DNA of 64,000 bases from Gilliamella sp. ESL0443 (GCF_019469165.1 NZ_CP048263.1:434001-498000), one strand, 5' to 3'. Counted from the stretch's first letter, positions 37,871 through 49,132 are shown. Notes: generated by a model from the letters alone, not told the origin. Program-made: numbers and translations.

Positions 37871-38404
37871 TTATAGAATTTTATTTCTTCTTGCTTCTAA
37901 TAAGAAATGAGTAAAAGAAGAAGACATTGCAGCTTTAATTGCTTCGCTGTCAGAAGTCATAGTTTTTGGCGCTAATTGATGTTCTTGTGTTGAAAATCTC
38001 ATAATTTCTACGCCATTTTTAGTAATAGTGTAAGTAATATCGAGATAAAAATCGACTTCTACAAAGCCTATCCAGTCATATAAAAACTTATCAATAGTGA
38101 GGTTAATTTGTAGATTAGGTAAATTATTAAGATCGTATCCAGCGGCGATTAGTTCTTTTTTGAAAGATTCTCTAACTAATGTATCAACGTTTACTGATGT
38201 GTAAACTGTTCCAATAGCTCCTTTTGCTTTTTGAATTTCATTCGCCTTTACTTTTCCATTTATGAAAGGTTGATATTTAACTTCATTAATAGATACTTTT
38301 TCAGTACCTTTAATTGAAGGGGCAGGAATATAATTAACCGGTAGGCTAGTTGAACATCCAAATAAGCTAAATGCTAGTAATGCGAAAATAATTTTTTTCA
38401 TCAT
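37871..38404 (-). CDS. Predicted lipoprotein of unknown function
   Basis: A 177-residue protein with a lipoprotein signal: MKKIIFALLAFSLFGCS, lipobox LFGC at about residue 17, followed by Ser-Thr, which suggests sorting to the outer membrane. The mature part has alternating strands and helices (VNVDTLVRESFKKELIAAGYDL, INLTIDKFLYDWIGFVEVDFYLDITYTITKNG), similar in outline to YajG-type lipoproteins, but I cannot place it in a named family. Isolated between the mtl promoter and a 467-bp spacer. Confidence 0.75.
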   Translation of the reverse strand: MMKKIIFALLAFSLFGCSTSLPVNYIPAPSIKGTEKVSINEVKYQPFINGKVKANEIQKAKGAIGTVYTSVNVDTLVRESFKKELIAAGYDLNNLPNLQINLTIDKFLYDWIGFVEVDFYLDITYTITKNGVEIMRFSTQEHQLAPKTMTSDSEAIKAAMSSSFTHFLLEARRNKIL

Positions 38405-38871
38405 AATCCTTTACAGTTTTGAATTGTTGAAATTGATATATTAAATAGTTTTGTTTTTAAAATCAGATTGATATGCTACATCTTCATACCTTTTTTGGCA
38501 ATATAGTAAATTAAATACTTAAATTCACGAGAATTAGCGAAATGGCTGGAAAACATAGAGTATTACATAATGCGCTAGTTCGGAAATTTTTGATAATTTA
38601 ATCAAAATGGCATTATTTATTAACCACACAAATGTTATTAGAATTTATAAATAACCACATATGTTTTTTAAGTTTTTGATAAGAACGGTTAGTTAATTTA
38701 AAGAGGTGGCTCGTCAATATGCTTAATACCATGATTTTTCAATTATATTTAATTTACTTTTATTAGCAATTTGATATCATACTGGTGCTTATGGAAAATA
38801 ATTATTTAAGTAAGTAAATAAATATTTAAAACGGATTCAATGAAGGATCATTATTTTACATTGAGGTAAAA
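38405..38871. other. 467-bp intergenic region, no gene seen
   Basis: Divergent spacer between the lipoprotein and the small membrane protein. It is very AT-rich, with only short imperfect repeats. A GAGGT ribosome-binding site serves the right-hand gene. No ORF, tRNA or convincing structured RNA was seen. Confidence 0.6.
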
Positions 38872-39189
38872 ATGAAAGCTCTATCTATTATAGCGTTAAT
38901 TTTCGCTATCATTTCTATTTTTGTACCGGTTGTTGGATTATTTATTGCTATGGGTTGTAGTGTTTTAGCTTTAATTAGTTTTCGTGGACAACCTACCATT
39001 TCTGGCATTACTTTTGGTGTTAATATCATCAGTACTGCATTTTTATCACCATCGTTGGTAATAGCATCTAGTGCTCAAGGTGCAAACGGTGTTGGTACTT
39101 ATGGTTTTTATGTTGGTTTTCATGTTGTTGCAATGTTAATTGCATTTATTTATTTTATTATCATGAAAAAAAGACAAAAAGCTGCATAA
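38872..39189 (+). CDS. Small membrane protein of unknown function
   Basis: 105 residues with about three hydrophobic helices: residues 3-35, 38-65 (containing SFRGQPTISGITFGVNIISTAFLSPSL) and 80-98, then a Lys-rich cytoplasmic tail KKRQKAA. No family recognised. It has GAGG seven bases before the ATG and is followed by a strong terminator, so it is a real monocistronic gene. Confidence 0.7.
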   Translation: MKALSIIALIFAIISIFVPVVGLFIAMGCSVLALISFRGQPTISGITFGVNIISTAFLSPSLVIASSAQGANGVGTYGFYVGFHVVAMLIAFIYFIIMKKRQKAA

Positions 39190-39211
39190 AAAGCTAAAAA
39201 ATAGAAATTAT

Positions 39212-39252
39212 AATAACCCAATGAATCTAATCAGTTCATTGGGTTATTTTAT
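39212..39252 (+). terminator. Intrinsic terminator of the small membrane-protein gene
   Basis: A perfect 14-bp stem (AATAACCCAATGAA / TTCATTGGGTTATT) with a 9-base loop and T-rich 3' side. It lies between convergent genes and could also act on the glmS transcript. Confidence 0.8.
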
Positions 39253-39327
39253 ATTGTTAATTAATGACTAATTTTTCATATATTTGATGATTTGACCTGT
39301 CAAGTGATAAGCCAAATGTTCAGTTTT

Positions 39328-41160
39328 CTACTCCACAGTCACAGATTTTGCCAAATTACGAGGCTGATCGACGTCTGTACCTTTGATTAAAGCTACATGG
39401 TAAGCAAGCAATTGGGTTGGTACCGTGTAGTAGATTGGCGCTGTAAGTTCTTCAATATGAGGTAAGTTGATGATATGCATTGTGTCATCACTCACAAAGC
39501 CTGCATCTTGCTCTGCAAATACATAAAGTTGTCCACCACGGGCACGAACTTCTTCGATATTAGCTTTAAGTTTTTCGAGTAGGTCATTGGTCGGAGCCAT
39601 AACAATAACTGGCATATCTGCATCGATAAGCGCTAAAGGACCATGTTTTAATTCACCTGCGGCATACGCTTCTGCATGAATGTAGGAGATCTCTTTTAGT
39701 TTTAATGACGCTTCCATTGCGATTGGATATTCATCGCCACGGCCTAAAAATAGGGCGTGATGTTTATCGACAAAGTGTCCAGCAAGTTTTTTGATTTCTG
39801 GCTCGGCCATTAACACTTGCTCAATGCGATTTGGCAAAGTTTGTAAGGCATGGACGATCGCTTGTTCAGTGATTTCAGCCATGTCATTAAGTCGGCCTAA
39901 TTTGGCAACTAAAAGCAATAATACGGTTAATTGTGTGGTAAAGGCTTTAGTTGAAGCAACGCCAATTTCAACGCCAGCTTTGGTTAGTAACACCAAATCA
40001 GCTTCACGAACTAAGGTAGAGGCAGCCACATTACAAACGGCAAGAGTGCTTAAGTAATTATTCTCTTTTGCTAAGCGTAATGCTGCAAGCGTATCTGCCG
40101 TTTCACCTGATTGTGATAGGGTGATGAATAAACTGTTTTTACGGCGAGCGGGTTTTCGATAGCGAAATTCCGAAGCGATCTCCACATCACAAGGAATACC
40201 AGCTAATGCCTCAAACCAATAGCGAGCAACCATTCCGGCATTATAGGCGGTACCACAAGCAACAATTTGCACATGTTCAACTTGCTTAAGAATATTTTCC
40301 GCATCATCGCCAAGTTCAGATAAATCCACTTTGCCATGAGCCATTCGTCCTTCAAGGGTATTTTTTATAGCATTAGGTTGTTCGTAAATCTCTTTTTGCA
40401 TGTAGTGATTAAAGCCAGCTTTACTGCCTGCGTCATATTTCGCATCAGATTCGATGCATGGACGGTTAACTTCTTGATGGTTTTTATCAAAAATATTCAC
40501 AGTGCGATGGGTGATTAGTGCAATATCACCCTCTTCTAAGAAGATAAATTGACGAGTAACCGGTAATAAAGCTAATTGATCTGAAGCAATAAAGTTTTCA
40601 CCAACGCCACAACCAATCACTAGTGGACTACCTGAACGTGCCGCGACGAGAATATCGGGATTACGCGTATCCATTACAACGGTGCCATAAGCACCTCGTA
40701 ATTGTGGGATTGCTTTTTGTACTGCTTCAAAAAGTGAGCAATCTTCGGTTGAGATAATATCGTGAATTAAGTGGGCAATAACTTCGGTATCGGTTTCTGA
40801 ACGGAATTGATATCCTCTTGCGATGAGTGTTTCACGCAGAGGCTCAAAATTTTCAATAATACCATTGTGCACAACGGCAATAAAACCCGATACATGAGGG
40901 TGTGCATTGTGTTCTACCGGTTCGCCGTGCGTCGCCCAACGAGTGTGAGCAATCCCAGTTGAACCTTTGATTGGATGCTCATCTACCGCATCTTTAAGCG
41001 CTTTTACTTTTCCGACACGTCTTACTCGCTGTAATTCACCTGTTGGAGAGATAATAGCAAGCCCAGCAGAATCATAACCACGATATTCTAATCGTTTTAA
41101 ACCTTCTAATAATATTTCTGCCACATCACGTTTGGCGATCGCGCCCACAATACCACACAT
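39328..41160 (-). CDS. glmS: Glutamine--fructose-6-phosphate aminotransferase
   Basis: Makes glucosamine-6-phosphate, first step toward UDP-GlcNAc. The 610-residue protein begins MCGIVGA with the catalytic N-terminal Cys of the glutaminase domain, followed by [13 protein letters not shown] and HTRWATHG. Two SIS domains follow ([43 protein letters not shown]), and it ends with [13 protein letters not shown], typical of the isomerase tail. It lies 3 bp after glmU, with its ribosome-binding site inside glmU's end. Confidence 0.98.
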   Translation of the reverse strand: MCGIVGAIAKRDVAEILLEGLKRLEYRGYDSAGLAIISPTGELQRVRRVGKVKALKDAVDEHPIKGSTGIAHTRWATHGEPVEHNAHPHVSGFIAVVHNGIIENFEPLRETLIARGYQFRSETDTEVIAHLIHDIISTEDCSLFEAVQKAIPQLRGAYGTVVMDTRNPDILVAARSGSPLVIGCGVGENFIASDQLALLPVTRQFIFLEEGDIALITHRTVNIFDKNHQEVNRPCIESDAKYDAGSKAGFNHYMQKEIYEQPNAIKNTLEGRMAHGKVDLSELGDDAENILKQVEHVQIVACGTAYNAGMVARYWFEALAGIPCDVEIASEFRYRKPARRKNSLFITLSQSGETADTLAALRLAKENNYLSTLAVCNVAASTLVREADLVLLTKAGVEIGVASTKAFTTQLTVLLLLVAKLGRLNDMAEITEQAIVHALQTLPNRIEQVLMAEPEIKKLAGHFVDKHHALFLGRGDEYPIAMEASLKLKEISYIHAEAYAAGELKHGPLALIDADMPVIVMAPTNDLLEKLKANIEEVRARGGQLYVFAEQDAGFVSDDTMHIINLPHIEELTAPIYYTVPTQLLAYHVALIKGTDVDQPRNLAKSVTVE

Positions 41161-41163
41161 TGT

Positions 41164-42546
41164 TTATTCCTCTTTCAATTTAGTTGGTCTTTTCCAACCT
41201 GCAAGTTGTTTCTGTTTTACCCGGCTAACCACAAGCTCATTGTCATTGACATCATTGGTTACCGTTGTTCCAGCTGCAATGGTTGCACCTTTGCCAATTT
41301 TGACTGGTGCAATTAGTTGAGTATCGGAACCCACAAATACATCATCTTCGATCACGGTTTTAAATTTGTTCGCACCATCATAGTTACAAGTAATTGTGCC
41401 AGCACCAATGTTGACGTTACAGCCAATTTCGCTATCACCTAAATAACTTAAATGTCCTGCTTTGGTGGCATGACCAAGATGAGCTTTTTTCAATTCGACA
41501 AAGTTACCAACATGGGCATGATCATCCAGTTGGCTACCAGGTCTTATTCGAGCAAAAGGTCCGATAGTACAGTGTTTGGCAATGATTGAATCTTCAATTA
41601 CTGAGAAAGGGCTAATTACGCTATCATCAGCGATGGTGCAGTTTTTTAAAATACAACCTGAACCGATAATGACATTGTTTCCCAATGTAACATCACCTTG
41701 AATAATTACATTTGTATCAATAGTGACATCCTTGCCATGAGTCAATTTACCACGTAAATCAAAACGCGCAGGGTCAAGCAACGTGACACCGGCAAGTAAA
41801 AGTTGCTCAGCTTGATGCTGTTGATAATGCCGTTCTAAAGTTGCAAGTTGCAAGCGATTATTGACGCCTTCAACTTCGAATTTTTTAACTGGGTGAGACG
41901 TTAAAATGTCGTAACCATCTTGGTGGGCAAAGGCGATAATATCGGTCAAATAATACTCTTTTTGCGCATTATTATTGGTTAAACGAGATAGCCACTTTTT
42001 AAGTAACTTGCCGGTAACCAGCATAATACCGGTATTAATTTCGTTAATTTTTTGTTGTTCAACATTGGCATCTTTTTGTTCAACGATCGCTACCACTTTA
42101 CCGTCTTTGCGTTCGATTCGCCCATAGCCAGTAGGATCATCTAAAATCACTGTCAATAAGGCAATGCCTTCTTGTGGTTTACTGGCAATTAGATTCTGTA
42201 AGGTTTCAATTGAGATAAGAGGTGTATCACCATATAAAATCAAGATATCTTCATCATCTTCAATAAAGGGAATAGCTTGTTGAACAGCATGTCCTGTACC
42301 CAACTGCTCTGCTTGATAAACAAGTTGCACAGGTTGATCTTGTAACGATTTTTCTAACTCGCTTTTGCCATGACCATAAACAATATTGATGCGATCAGTA
42401 TTAAGTTGTTGAACTGTATCAATAACATGTTGTAACATCGGCTTACCGCCGATTTTATGTAAAACTTTAGGTAGGTTGGAATACATCCGTGTGCCTTTTC
42501 CTGCCGCCAAAATAATTGCACTACGTTTTGGAGGTGAAATTGCCAT
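41164..42546 (-). CDS. glmU: Bifunctional UDP-GlcNAc pyrophosphorylase / glucosamine-1-P acetyltransferase
   Basis: Two-step synthesis of UDP-GlcNAc for peptidoglycan and lipopolysaccharide. The 460-residue protein has the uridyltransferase motif [27 protein letters not shown] near residue 12 and YGDTPLI, then a left-handed beta-helix of hexapeptide repeats (about residues 250-440) with the acetyltransferase [14 protein letters not shown] and [14 protein letters not shown]. Together with glmS it forms an amino-sugar operon in the enteric order. Confidence 0.98.
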   Translation of the reverse strand: MAISPPKRSAIILAAGKGTRMYSNLPKVLHKIGGKPMLQHVIDTVQQLNTDRINIVYGHGKSELEKSLQDQPVQLVYQAEQLGTGHAVQQAIPFIEDDEDILILYGDTPLISIETLQNLIASKPQEGIALLTVILDDPTGYGRIERKDGKVVAIVEQKDANVEQQKINEINTGIMLVTGKLLKKWLSRLTNNNAQKEYYLTDIIAFAHQDGYDILTSHPVKKFEVEGVNNRLQLATLERHYQQHQAEQLLLAGVTLLDPARFDLRGKLTHGKDVTIDTNVIIQGDVTLGNNVIIGSGCILKNCTIADDSVISPFSVIEDSIIAKHCTIGPFARIRPGSQLDDHAHVGNFVELKKAHLGHATKAGHLSYLGDSEIGCNVNIGAGTITCNYDGANKFKTVIEDDVFVGSDTQLIAPVKIGKGATIAAGTTVTNDVNDNELVVSRVKQKQLAGWKRPTKLKEE

Positions 42547-42684
42547 AATCAGTTCCGGTCTGGTTAAATAAGGCTAATACTATAATCAAAGTTTTCCACG
42601 AAATCATCCCGTAATTGTTAATTTTTATCCTAAAAAAAGAATTATTGAAATTTACCAAGTGTTTTAATAAAAGGAAGCATTGTT

Positions 42685-43230
42685 ATGAATAGCATTACCA
42701 AGGTCTTATTGCTTTACACCACTCACGAAAAGCAAACCCTTAAAATTATGCAACGAATAAAAACACATCTTGAGGGTAAATGTGATTGTGATTTGATTGA
42801 GTTATTGCCCGATACCAAGATTGATCTTGGTAACTACAAAGCCGTATTAATTGGTTGTTCAATTCGATATGGTTTTTACAGTAAAACCATGAAGAAGTTT
42901 ATTGATGCCAATTATCAGCAATTAAATGCGTTAAAAACTGGTTTTTTTGGGGTAAATGTGGTGGCTAGAAAACCAAATAAAAATACACCTGAAACTAACT
43001 TATATACTAAAAAATTCCTTGTCAAAATTGCCTGGCAACCGACTATCAAAGCGGTATTTGCTGGTGCGCTTTATTATCCTAAATATAACTGGTTTGATCG
43101 TAATATGATTCGATTTATTATGTGGTTAGGTAAGGGTGATACAGATGTGACAAAAGAAGTAATAGAGTACACAAATTGGACAAAAGTGGATGAATTTGCC
43201 GAGCAATTTGTGGAACTTATTGATAATTAG
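42685..43230 (+). CDS. hemG: Menaquinone-dependent protoporphyrinogen IX dehydrogenase
   Basis: A 181-residue flavodoxin-like enzyme that oxidises protoporphyrinogen IX using the quinone pool. It begins KVLLLYTTHEKQTLKIMQRI (FMN phosphate loop), has VLIGCSIRYGFYSKTMKKFI and FFGVNVVARKPNKNTPETNLYTKKFL. The HemG-specific insertion AGALYYPKYNWFDRNMIRFIMWLGKGDTD distinguishes it from ordinary flavodoxins. AAAGGAAG ribosome-binding site. Stand-alone gene. Confidence 0.95.
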   Translation: MNSITKVLLLYTTHEKQTLKIMQRIKTHLEGKCDCDLIELLPDTKIDLGNYKAVLIGCSIRYGFYSKTMKKFIDANYQQLNALKTGFFGVNVVARKPNKNTPETNLYTKKFLVKIAWQPTIKAVFAGALYYPKYNWFDRNMIRFIMWLGKGDTDVTKEVIEYTNWTKVDEFAEQFVELIDN

Positions 43231-43303
43231 TCTTAGTTATCTTGATAAAATAAGTCACTATTTTCGTTAAATATCAAGTCTTAAAGTTGTTTTGAAGAAA
43301 CTT

Positions 43304-43319
43304 TGTGATATAGATCAAC
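43304..43319. promoter_or_regulatory. CRP/FNR-like site upstream of typA
   Basis: TGTGATATAGATCAAC has a perfect left CRP half-site and a degenerate right one, and also resembles the FNR pattern (GTGAT-N4-ATCAA). It lies about 65-80 bp before the typA GTG. Only suggestive. Confidence 0.3.
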
Positions 43320-43384
43320 TTTTTTACTAAAAAGGTGTACAATATTGCGCCTAAAGAATCTGTCTCCTAACTGGGATTTTAATT

Positions 43385-45208
43385 GTGATTGAAAATTTAA
43401 GAAATATAGCCATTATTGCTCACGTTGACCATGGTAAAACAACCTTGGTTGATAAACTATTAAAACAATCAGGCACGCTTGATAATTTGCGTGGTGATGA
43501 CAATGAAAGAATAATGGACTCAAATGCGCTTGAAAAAGAGCGTGGTATTACTATTTTAGCTAAAAATACGGCTATCGATTGGAATGGTTACCGAATTAAT
43601 ATCGTTGATACTCCAGGCCATGCCGATTTTGGTGGTGAAGTTGAACGTGTAATGTCAATGGTTGACTCAGTACTACTGCTTGTTGATGCAATGGACGGAC
43701 CAATGCCACAAACACGTTTTGTGACTCAAAAAGCATTCGCTCATGGTTTAAAACCAATTGTGGTTATTAATAAAGTTGACCGTCCGGGTGCGCGCCCAGA
43801 TTGGGTTGTGGATCAAGTATTCGACTTATTCGTTAACCTTGGTGCAACTGATGAACAACTTGATTTCCCAATCGTTTATGCATCAGCTTTAATGGGGATT
43901 GCAGGTCTTGATCATGAAGATATGGCACAAGACATGACACCACTATTTGAAGCAATTGTTGAACATGTAGAACCACCTAAAGTTGATTTAGATGGTCCAT
44001 TCCAAATGCAAATTTCTCAACTTGATTACAACAACTATGTTGGTGTTATTGGGATTGGTCGTATTAAACGCGGTCGCGTTAAACCAAATCAACAAGTTAC
44101 TATTGTCGATAGCGAAGGTAACAAACGTACTGGCAAAGTCGGACAAGTATTAGGTCACTTAGGCTTACAACGTTATGAAGCTGAAGTTGCAGAAGCAGGG
44201 GATATCATTGCTATCACTGGATTAGGTGAACTTGGTATTTCTGACACAATTTGTGATAACAGCTGTGTTGAAGCTCTGCCAGCACTAAGTGTTGATGAAC
44301 CAACAGTTACCATGTTCTTTAATGTAAATAGTTCACCATTTGCAGGTAAAGAAGGTAAATATGTAACTTCTCGTCAAATTCTTGAACGTCTAAATAAAGA
44401 ACTTGTACACAACGTGGCTCTTCGTGTTGAAGAAACCCCAGATCCAGATGCATTCAAAGTTTCTGGTCGTGGTGAATTGCACTTATCTGTTCTTATTGAA
44501 AATATGCGTCGTGAAGGTTATGAACTTGGGGTATCTCGTCCTAAAGTTATCTACAGAGAAATCGATGGCAAAAAACAAGAGCCTTTCGAACAAGTTACCT
44601 TAGATATCGAAGAACAACACCAAGGTTCAGTGATGGAAGCCTTAGGTTTACGTAAAGGTGATTTGACCAATATGTTACCTGATGGTAAAGGACGTGTACG
44701 TCTAGATTATGTGATTCCTAGCCGTGGTCTTATTGGATTTAGAACTGAATTTATGACCATGACATCAGGTACTGGTTTACTTTACTCAACATTTAGCCAT
44801 TACGATGATGTGCGTCCGGGTGAAATCGGCCAACGTAATAATGGGGTAATGATTTCAAACGGTACTGGTAAAGCTTTGGCTTATGCGCTTTATAGCCTGC
44901 AAGATCGTGGTAAATTATTCCTTGGTCATGGTGCTGAAGTTTATGAAGGGCAAATTATTGGTATCCATACTCGCTCAAATGATTTAACCGTTAACTGCTT
45001 AACGGGTAAAAAATTAACTAACATGCGAGCATCAGGTACTGATGAAGCGACTACCTTATCACCACCAGTAAAAATGTCGTTAGAACAAGCGTTAGAATTT
45101 ATTGATGATGATGAATTAGTTGAAGTAACACCATTATCTGTTCGTCTACGTAAACGTCATCTAACTGAAAATGATCGTAAGCGTGCATTTAGAAGTAATA
45201 AAGAATAA
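43385..45208 (+). CDS. typA: Ribosome-associated GTPase TypA/BipA
   Basis: A 607-residue translational GTPase that assists ribosome assembly and stress growth. G1 is AHVDHGKT (residues 11-18), switch II is DTPGHADF, G4 is NKVD. It also has EF-G-like domains III and V and the BipA-specific C-terminal domain ([31 protein letters not shown]). The start is GTG 43385; the first residues [17 protein letters not shown] match the family. Followed by a strong terminator. Confidence 0.98.
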   Translation: MIENLRNIAIIAHVDHGKTTLVDKLLKQSGTLDNLRGDDNERIMDSNALEKERGITILAKNTAIDWNGYRINIVDTPGHADFGGEVERVMSMVDSVLLLVDAMDGPMPQTRFVTQKAFAHGLKPIVVINKVDRPGARPDWVVDQVFDLFVNLGATDEQLDFPIVYASALMGIAGLDHEDMAQDMTPLFEAIVEHVEPPKVDLDGPFQMQISQLDYNNYVGVIGIGRIKRGRVKPNQQVTIVDSEGNKRTGKVGQVLGHLGLQRYEAEVAEAGDIIAITGLGELGISDTICDNSCVEALPALSVDEPTVTMFFNVNSSPFAGKEGKYVTSRQILERLNKELVHNVALRVEETPDPDAFKVSGRGELHLSVLIENMRREGYELGVSRPKVIYREIDGKKQEPFEQVTLDIEEQHQGSVMEALGLRKGDLTNMLPDGKGRVRLDYVIPSRGLIGFRTEFMTMTSGTGLLYSTFSHYDDVRPGEIGQRNNGVMISNGTGKALAYALYSLQDRGKLFLGHGAEVYEGQIIGIHTRSNDLTVNCLTGKKLTNMRASGTDEATTLSPPVKMSLEQALEFIDDDELVEVTPLSVRLRKRHLTENDRKRAFRSNKE

Positions 45209-45238
45209 TGTGAATTATGATTTTGATAATCAAATTAC

Positions 45239-45268
45239 AAAACCTCGCTAATTAGCGAGGTTTTTTTT
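45239..45268 (+). terminator. Intrinsic terminator of typA
   Basis: A 10-bp perfect stem (AACCTCGCTA / TAGCGAGGTT) followed by eight T. The right arm and T-run overlap the last codons of the convergent ferredoxin gene. Confidence 0.9.
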
Positions 45269-45634
45269 AGCTCTAACGCGAGCAATAGCATCGGCAATCG
45301 ATTGTTTACGATCTTTCTGAGTCATTGCATTGCTTGCTGACATCGACTTAGGAAATAAAATAGTCGGCGGAACCAATTGATTACGATTTAAGCGTTGTTG
45401 TTTCTTCTCAGTTAACAGCAACTCTTCTTGCTCACTTAATTCAGCGCCAAGAGTGCTTAAGGTAATACAATCAGTTGGACAGGTATTAATACAATTACTA
45501 CACACAGTGCAAAATTGCGGTAATACCGTATGTAACACCTGTTTACTACCAACAATAGCATCAGTAGGGCAAACACGAATACATTTGCCACAACCAATAC
45601 AATTTTCTTCATCAATAAAGGCTTTATATTGCAT
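45248..45634 (-). CDS. RnfB-like 2[4Fe-4S] ferredoxin domain protein
   Basis: A 128-residue protein with two canonical [4Fe-4S] motifs, [18 protein letters not shown] (residues 12-29) and [16 protein letters not shown] (residues 42-57), followed by a basic/Gln-rich tail. The ferredoxin block, including the [10 protein letters not shown] linker, closely resembles the C-terminal half of RnfB/RsxB, but the N-terminal membrane and Fe-S part of RnfB is absent and no other rnf genes are near. It could be a stand-alone electron carrier or an RnfB-derived fragment kept as a gene. It is 13 bp downstream of fhs in the same direction. Confidence 0.82.
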   Translation of the reverse strand: MQYKAFIDEENCIGCGKCIRVCPTDAIVGSKQVLHTVLPQFCTVCSNCINTCPTDCITLSTLGAELSEQEELLLTEKKQQRLNRNQLVPPTILFPKSMSASNAMTQKDRKQSIADAIARVRAKKNLAN

Positions 45635-45647
45635 AATAAAATTTAAA

Positions 45648-47354
45648 TTAACTTAAACCAACAATATTACCATCTTTGTCAATATCAATATGTCGATAAG
45701 CTGGATTCGTGCCAAGCCCCGGCATGGTCATCACATTACCAGCATAAACTCGAATAAAACCAGCACCGGCTGAAATGGCTAAATGGCTGATATCAACATC
45801 AAAGTCAGTTGGTACATTCTTTAAATTAGCATCAGCGCTAATCGACATCGGCGTCTTGGCAATACAAAGTGGTAAGTGATCAAGTTTTAACGCTTCAATC
45901 TCTTTAATATTTTTAAGCGCGGTTTCAGACAAGTTCGCTTTATTGGCGCCGTACTTTTTAACCATGGTTTGGATCTTATCCATCAATGACATACTGTCAG
46001 GATAAGGTAATTTGATTTCGCTTGGCATATCACATGCCTCAATAACATGTTTAGCAAGTTTTTCAGCACCTTTACCACCTTGAGTGAACACTTCGCTTAC
46101 TTCGCAAGCAAAAGCACCATGTTCAACGGCATATTTTTGTAAAAACGCCAACTCTTCTTCACTATCATGTGGGAATCGATTGATCGCAACAATCACTTGT
46201 AAACCATAGCTCTTGGCATTCTTAATATGCCAAGCTAAATTGGCCGCACCAATTTCAAGTAACTCCACATTTGATTCTGAAATCTCTTTAGGGATAGCTT
46301 GTCCTGGTTTGATATTATATTTACCACTATTGGATTTTAAGCTACGAACCGTTGCCACTAAAACCACGCAAGAAGCCTTAATACCAGCTTGACGATATTT
46401 AATATTAAAGAATTTCTCCATACCCATGTCAGAACCAAAACCTGCTTCGGTTATCACATAATCGGCTAAATTCATTGCAATGCGATCAGCGATAACTGAT
46501 GAATTACCATGAGCAATATTAGCAAATGGTCCAGCATGGATTAGTACAGGCGTATTCTCAACAGTTTGCATCAAGTTAGGATTAATCGCATTTTTAAGAA
46601 GTACTGTCATCGCGCCTGCAACTTCGAGCTGTTCAGCTGTGATTGGCTCGCCTTGCGTATTATAGGCCAAAATAATACGACCAATACGCGCACGCATATC
46701 ATGTAAATCAGAAGCCAAAGCCAAAATTGCCATTAGCTCAGACGCTGCCGTAATCTCAAATCCGTCACGGCGTTCAACACCATTCACACCGCCACCAACA
46801 CCGACAGTGATATTACGCAGAGCGCGATCATTGTGATCGATAACCCGTTTCCATACAATGCGATTAACATCAATATTTAAACGAGGTAAACCGGTTTGAG
46901 CGGTAAACTCATCGCCAAGACGATCTTCATGATAAAGACGAGAATCCAACGCGGCAGATGCTAAATCATGTGCTGCAGTTATTGCATGAATATCACCAGT
47001 AAGATGAAGATTTAGCGTCTCCATCGGCAAAACTTCTGCTTGCCCACCACCGGCTGCACCGCCTTTTACGCCAAAAACAGGTCCTAAGCTTGGTTGACGA
47101 ATACAAGCGATAGCTGATTTACCTAAATAATTAAGGCCTTCACTTAGACCAATGGTATTGACGGTTTTACCCTCACCTAATGGTGTTGGTGTAATAGCGG
47201 TAACTAAAACTAATTTACCATTAGCGCGATTTTCCTTCGCATTAAGGATTGATAAATCAATTTTGGCAACATATTTACCGTAAGGAAGCACGTATTGTTC
47301 AGGGATCTGACATTGTTTAGCGATTTCAGTTATTGGGCGTAGTGGCATTTTCAT
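45648..47354 (-). CDS. fhs: Formate--tetrahydrofolate ligase
   Basis: ATP-dependent synthesis of 10-formyl-THF from formate. The 568-residue protein has the P-loop [63 protein letters not shown], the [15 protein letters not shown] block, and [16 protein letters not shown]. Complete length for the family. The enzyme is common in anaerobes and fermenters and patchy in enterics. It lets formate from pyruvate formate-lyase feed one-carbon metabolism. Confidence 0.97.
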   Translation of the reverse strand: MKMPLRPITEIAKQCQIPEQYVLPYGKYVAKIDLSILNAKENRANGKLVLVTAITPTPLGEGKTVNTIGLSEGLNYLGKSAIACIRQPSLGPVFGVKGGAAGGGQAEVLPMETLNLHLTGDIHAITAAHDLASAALDSRLYHEDRLGDEFTAQTGLPRLNIDVNRIVWKRVIDHNDRALRNITVGVGGGVNGVERRDGFEITAASELMAILALASDLHDMRARIGRIILAYNTQGEPITAEQLEVAGAMTVLLKNAINPNLMQTVENTPVLIHAGPFANIAHGNSSVIADRIAMNLADYVITEAGFGSDMGMEKFFNIKYRQAGIKASCVVLVATVRSLKSNSGKYNIKPGQAIPKEISESNVELLEIGAANLAWHIKNAKSYGLQVIVAINRFPHDSEEELAFLQKYAVEHGAFACEVSEVFTQGGKGAEKLAKHVIEACDMPSEIKLPYPDSMSLMDKIQTMVKKYGANKANLSETALKNIKEIEALKLDHLPLCIAKTPMSISADANLKNVPTDFDVDISHLAISAGAGFIRVYAGNVMTMPGLGTNPAYRHIDIDKDGNIVGLS

Positions 47355-47499
47355 TCTCGTATAACAATAAATTAGGCTGTCAGTATAAAGAATTTAAAAT
47401 GCCGAATAAAGCAACAATTTAATCTTTATTGATTTTCGGCACAATCTCTAATTATCTTGTTATAATAGCGAAAATTTTCAACTAAAGGATAATGATTAA

Positions 47500-48543
47500 A
47501 TGAACTGGTTTTCGCAGTATTCTCTCTTCTTGGCTGAAACAACAACGGTGGTTATTGCTATTTTAGCGGTATTAATTTTTATTTTAAGTCAACGCCGAAA
47601 ATCATCAACAATTGCTGGACGTTTATCTGTCAAAGATATTAGCGAAGAATATGAACAAGTCAAAGATGACATGTTAACGTCGAGCATGGATGAAATCGAA
47701 GCTAAACAGTTTACAAAAGATCTCAAAAAACAAAAAAAACTTGAAAAGAAACAAGCTAAACAAGCGGCTAAAAAGAAAGATGATAATGCTAAATCATCAG
47801 ATGCAAAGCCTAAATTATTTGTCTTATCGTTTAACGGCAGTATGGATGCACATGAAGTTGAAGAACTGCGTCAAGAAATTACCGCAGTCCTAGCTGTCAT
47901 CAAACCTGAAGATCAAGTGGTCGTAAAACTTGAAAGCCCTGGTGGAGTAGTGCATGGATATGGCCTTGCTGCCTCCCAACTATTACGCTTTAGAACGCGT
48001 AACATTCCATTTACTGCTGTAGTTGACAAAGTTGCAGCCAGTGGCGGTTATATGATGGCTTGTACTGCTAGCAAAATTGTCGCAGCGCCATTTGCAATTG
48101 TGGGTTCAATTGGTGTTGTTGCCCAAATTCCTAACTTCAACCGATTACTAAAAAAACATGATGTCGATATTGAATTACAAACAGCAGGAGAATACAAACG
48201 AACCCTAACCATGTTTGGTGAAAACACGGATGAAGGTCGCCAAAAATTCAAACAAGAACTTGAACAAACGCATCTATTATTTAAAGACTTTGTAAAAGAA
48301 TATCGACCAAATATCGATATAGATCAGGTTGCAACAGGCGAACACTGGTTTGCTACTCAAGCCAAAGAAATGGGACTGGTTGACGAAATTAGCACCAGTG
48401 ATGATTTTATCTTATCACACCTAGAAACGCATAAAATCATTGCTGTTAACTATCAACGCAAACAAAAACTGTCCGAAAAACTCTCCAAAAATGTCGTGAA
48501 AGGCATGGAAAAGTTATTTTTTAGACAAGGAAACGGACTGTAA
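47500..48543 (+). CDS. sohB: Inner-membrane peptidase SohB
   Basis: S49-family periplasmic-facing serine protease, 347 residues. One membrane helix (about residues 10-30) precedes a Lys-rich cytoplasmic/linker segment (residues 60-100). The ClpP-like fold has ESPGGVVHGYG, catalytic Ser in VAASGGYMMACTA near residue 180, and Lys in AGEYKRTLTMFG near residue 231. Role in envelope quality control is by analogy with E. coli. Ends in a hairpin terminator that includes a copy of the intergenic repeat. Confidence 0.94.
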   Translation: MNWFSQYSLFLAETTTVVIAILAVLIFILSQRRKSSTIAGRLSVKDISEEYEQVKDDMLTSSMDEIEAKQFTKDLKKQKKLEKKQAKQAAKKKDDNAKSSDAKPKLFVLSFNGSMDAHEVEELRQEITAVLAVIKPEDQVVVKLESPGGVVHGYGLAASQLLRFRTRNIPFTAVVDKVAASGGYMMACTASKIVAAPFAIVGSIGVVAQIPNFNRLLKKHDVDIELQTAGEYKRTLTMFGENTDEGRQKFKQELEQTHLLFKDFVKEYRPNIDIDQVATGEHWFATQAKEMGLVDEISTSDDFILSHLETHKIIAVNYQRKQKLSEKLSKNVVKGMEKLFFRQGNGL

Positions 48544-48578
48544 AAGGTTTAATCTAAAATCACTTTATTTGCATCTTT

Positions 48579-48621
48579 AAAACCCCGATTCCTCAAAAAA
48601 AGTTGAGGAGCGGGGTTTTTT
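48579..48621 (+). terminator. sohB terminator built around the intergenic repeat (copy 3)
   Basis: The arms AACCCCG-TTCCTCAA and TTGAGGAGCGGGGTT form a long, nearly perfect stem with an A-rich loop, followed by T6. The right arm is the GTTGAGGAGCGGGGTTTTT repeat. This is the only copy with the matching left arm, so here the element can work as a terminator. Confidence 0.8.
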
Positions 48622-48816
48622 AACCCTAAAATTTTGTCTGAAAATCTTAAATTTACTAAAACGTCTAATTTCTAACACCAAACGATTTATCTTAAAAATG
48701 TGATCCTTAAAGAATTGTAAATGAACTGTTTTTTAATTAAACCGCATCTGCTCGGTTATTTTTGTTTTTTTAGATGTTTTTCTTTACAAAGATTAACGAT
48801 CTAAAGTGAAAAATTG

Positions 48817-48845
48817 TTGCATCGTATTTTTTCAGTCACTATACT
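48817..48845 (+). promoter_or_regulatory. Conserved upstream promoter P1 of the first paralogue
   Basis: TTGCAT - 17 bases - TATACT, a good sigma-70 pattern. The same boxes and spacer recur upstream of the second paralogue (50935-50963), inside a conserved block of about 75 bp. Confidence 0.65.
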
Positions 48846-48915
48846 TTTACATCGTTTTATATAAGCGTTCCAAATTTAAGTAAAAACATAAAGAGTAAAT
48901 AAATCATAAATTTAG

Positions 48916-48945
48916 TTGACAGGATTATGTAATATGCACTATAAT
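48916..48945 (+). promoter_or_regulatory. Conserved consensus promoter P2 of the first paralogue
   Basis: Perfect TTGACA and TATAAT separated by 18 bases, repeated exactly before the second paralogue. The TATAAT also serves as codons 3-4 of a conserved short upstream ORF, so promoter and coding readings overlap. Confidence 0.65.
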
Positions 48946-48981
48946 TTTCAACAGGCAACAGGCAACATGGCCAACCTATAA
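48934..48981 (+). other. Conserved short upstream ORF (uORF) of the first paralogue
   Basis: ATG with CAGGA nine bases upstream opens a 15-codon ORF reading MHYNFQQATGNMANL, then TAA. The equivalent frame before the second paralogue begins MFYNFQQATGN. It overlaps, one base out of frame, the open frame that leads into the main gene. A +1 shift at CTA-T-AAG would join the two. Confidence 0.45.
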
Positions 48982-49132
48982 GTTAAATTCGTCAAAGTTA
49001 AGCTCTTATTTTTCATTTTTCACTAAAGTCTTTTTTTTCACCAAGATCTATAAAATTACGCAAAATTTTGCGCGATCCTCACATAGATCAATATCATCCC
49101 GACAGATCCTATTACCTTTAGTACCTAGTATA
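48941..49132 (+). other. Open in-frame N-terminal extension without a start codon (first paralogue)
   Basis: Sixty-four codons upstream of TTG 49133 contain no stop and no ATG, GTG or TTG. The translation (NRQQATW-TY-LNSSK ... FARSSHRS ... SRQILLPLVPSILLAFSF) aligns residue by residue with that before the second paralogue. It supplies the charged and hydrophobic parts of a signal peptide. It includes a T8 tract at 49031-49038. Confidence 0.6.

Noticed and set aside
45248-45634. Ferredoxin gene as a full rnfB
   Set aside because: It has only the ferredoxin half, lacks the N-terminal membrane segment, and no rnfA/C/D/G/E genes are adjacent.
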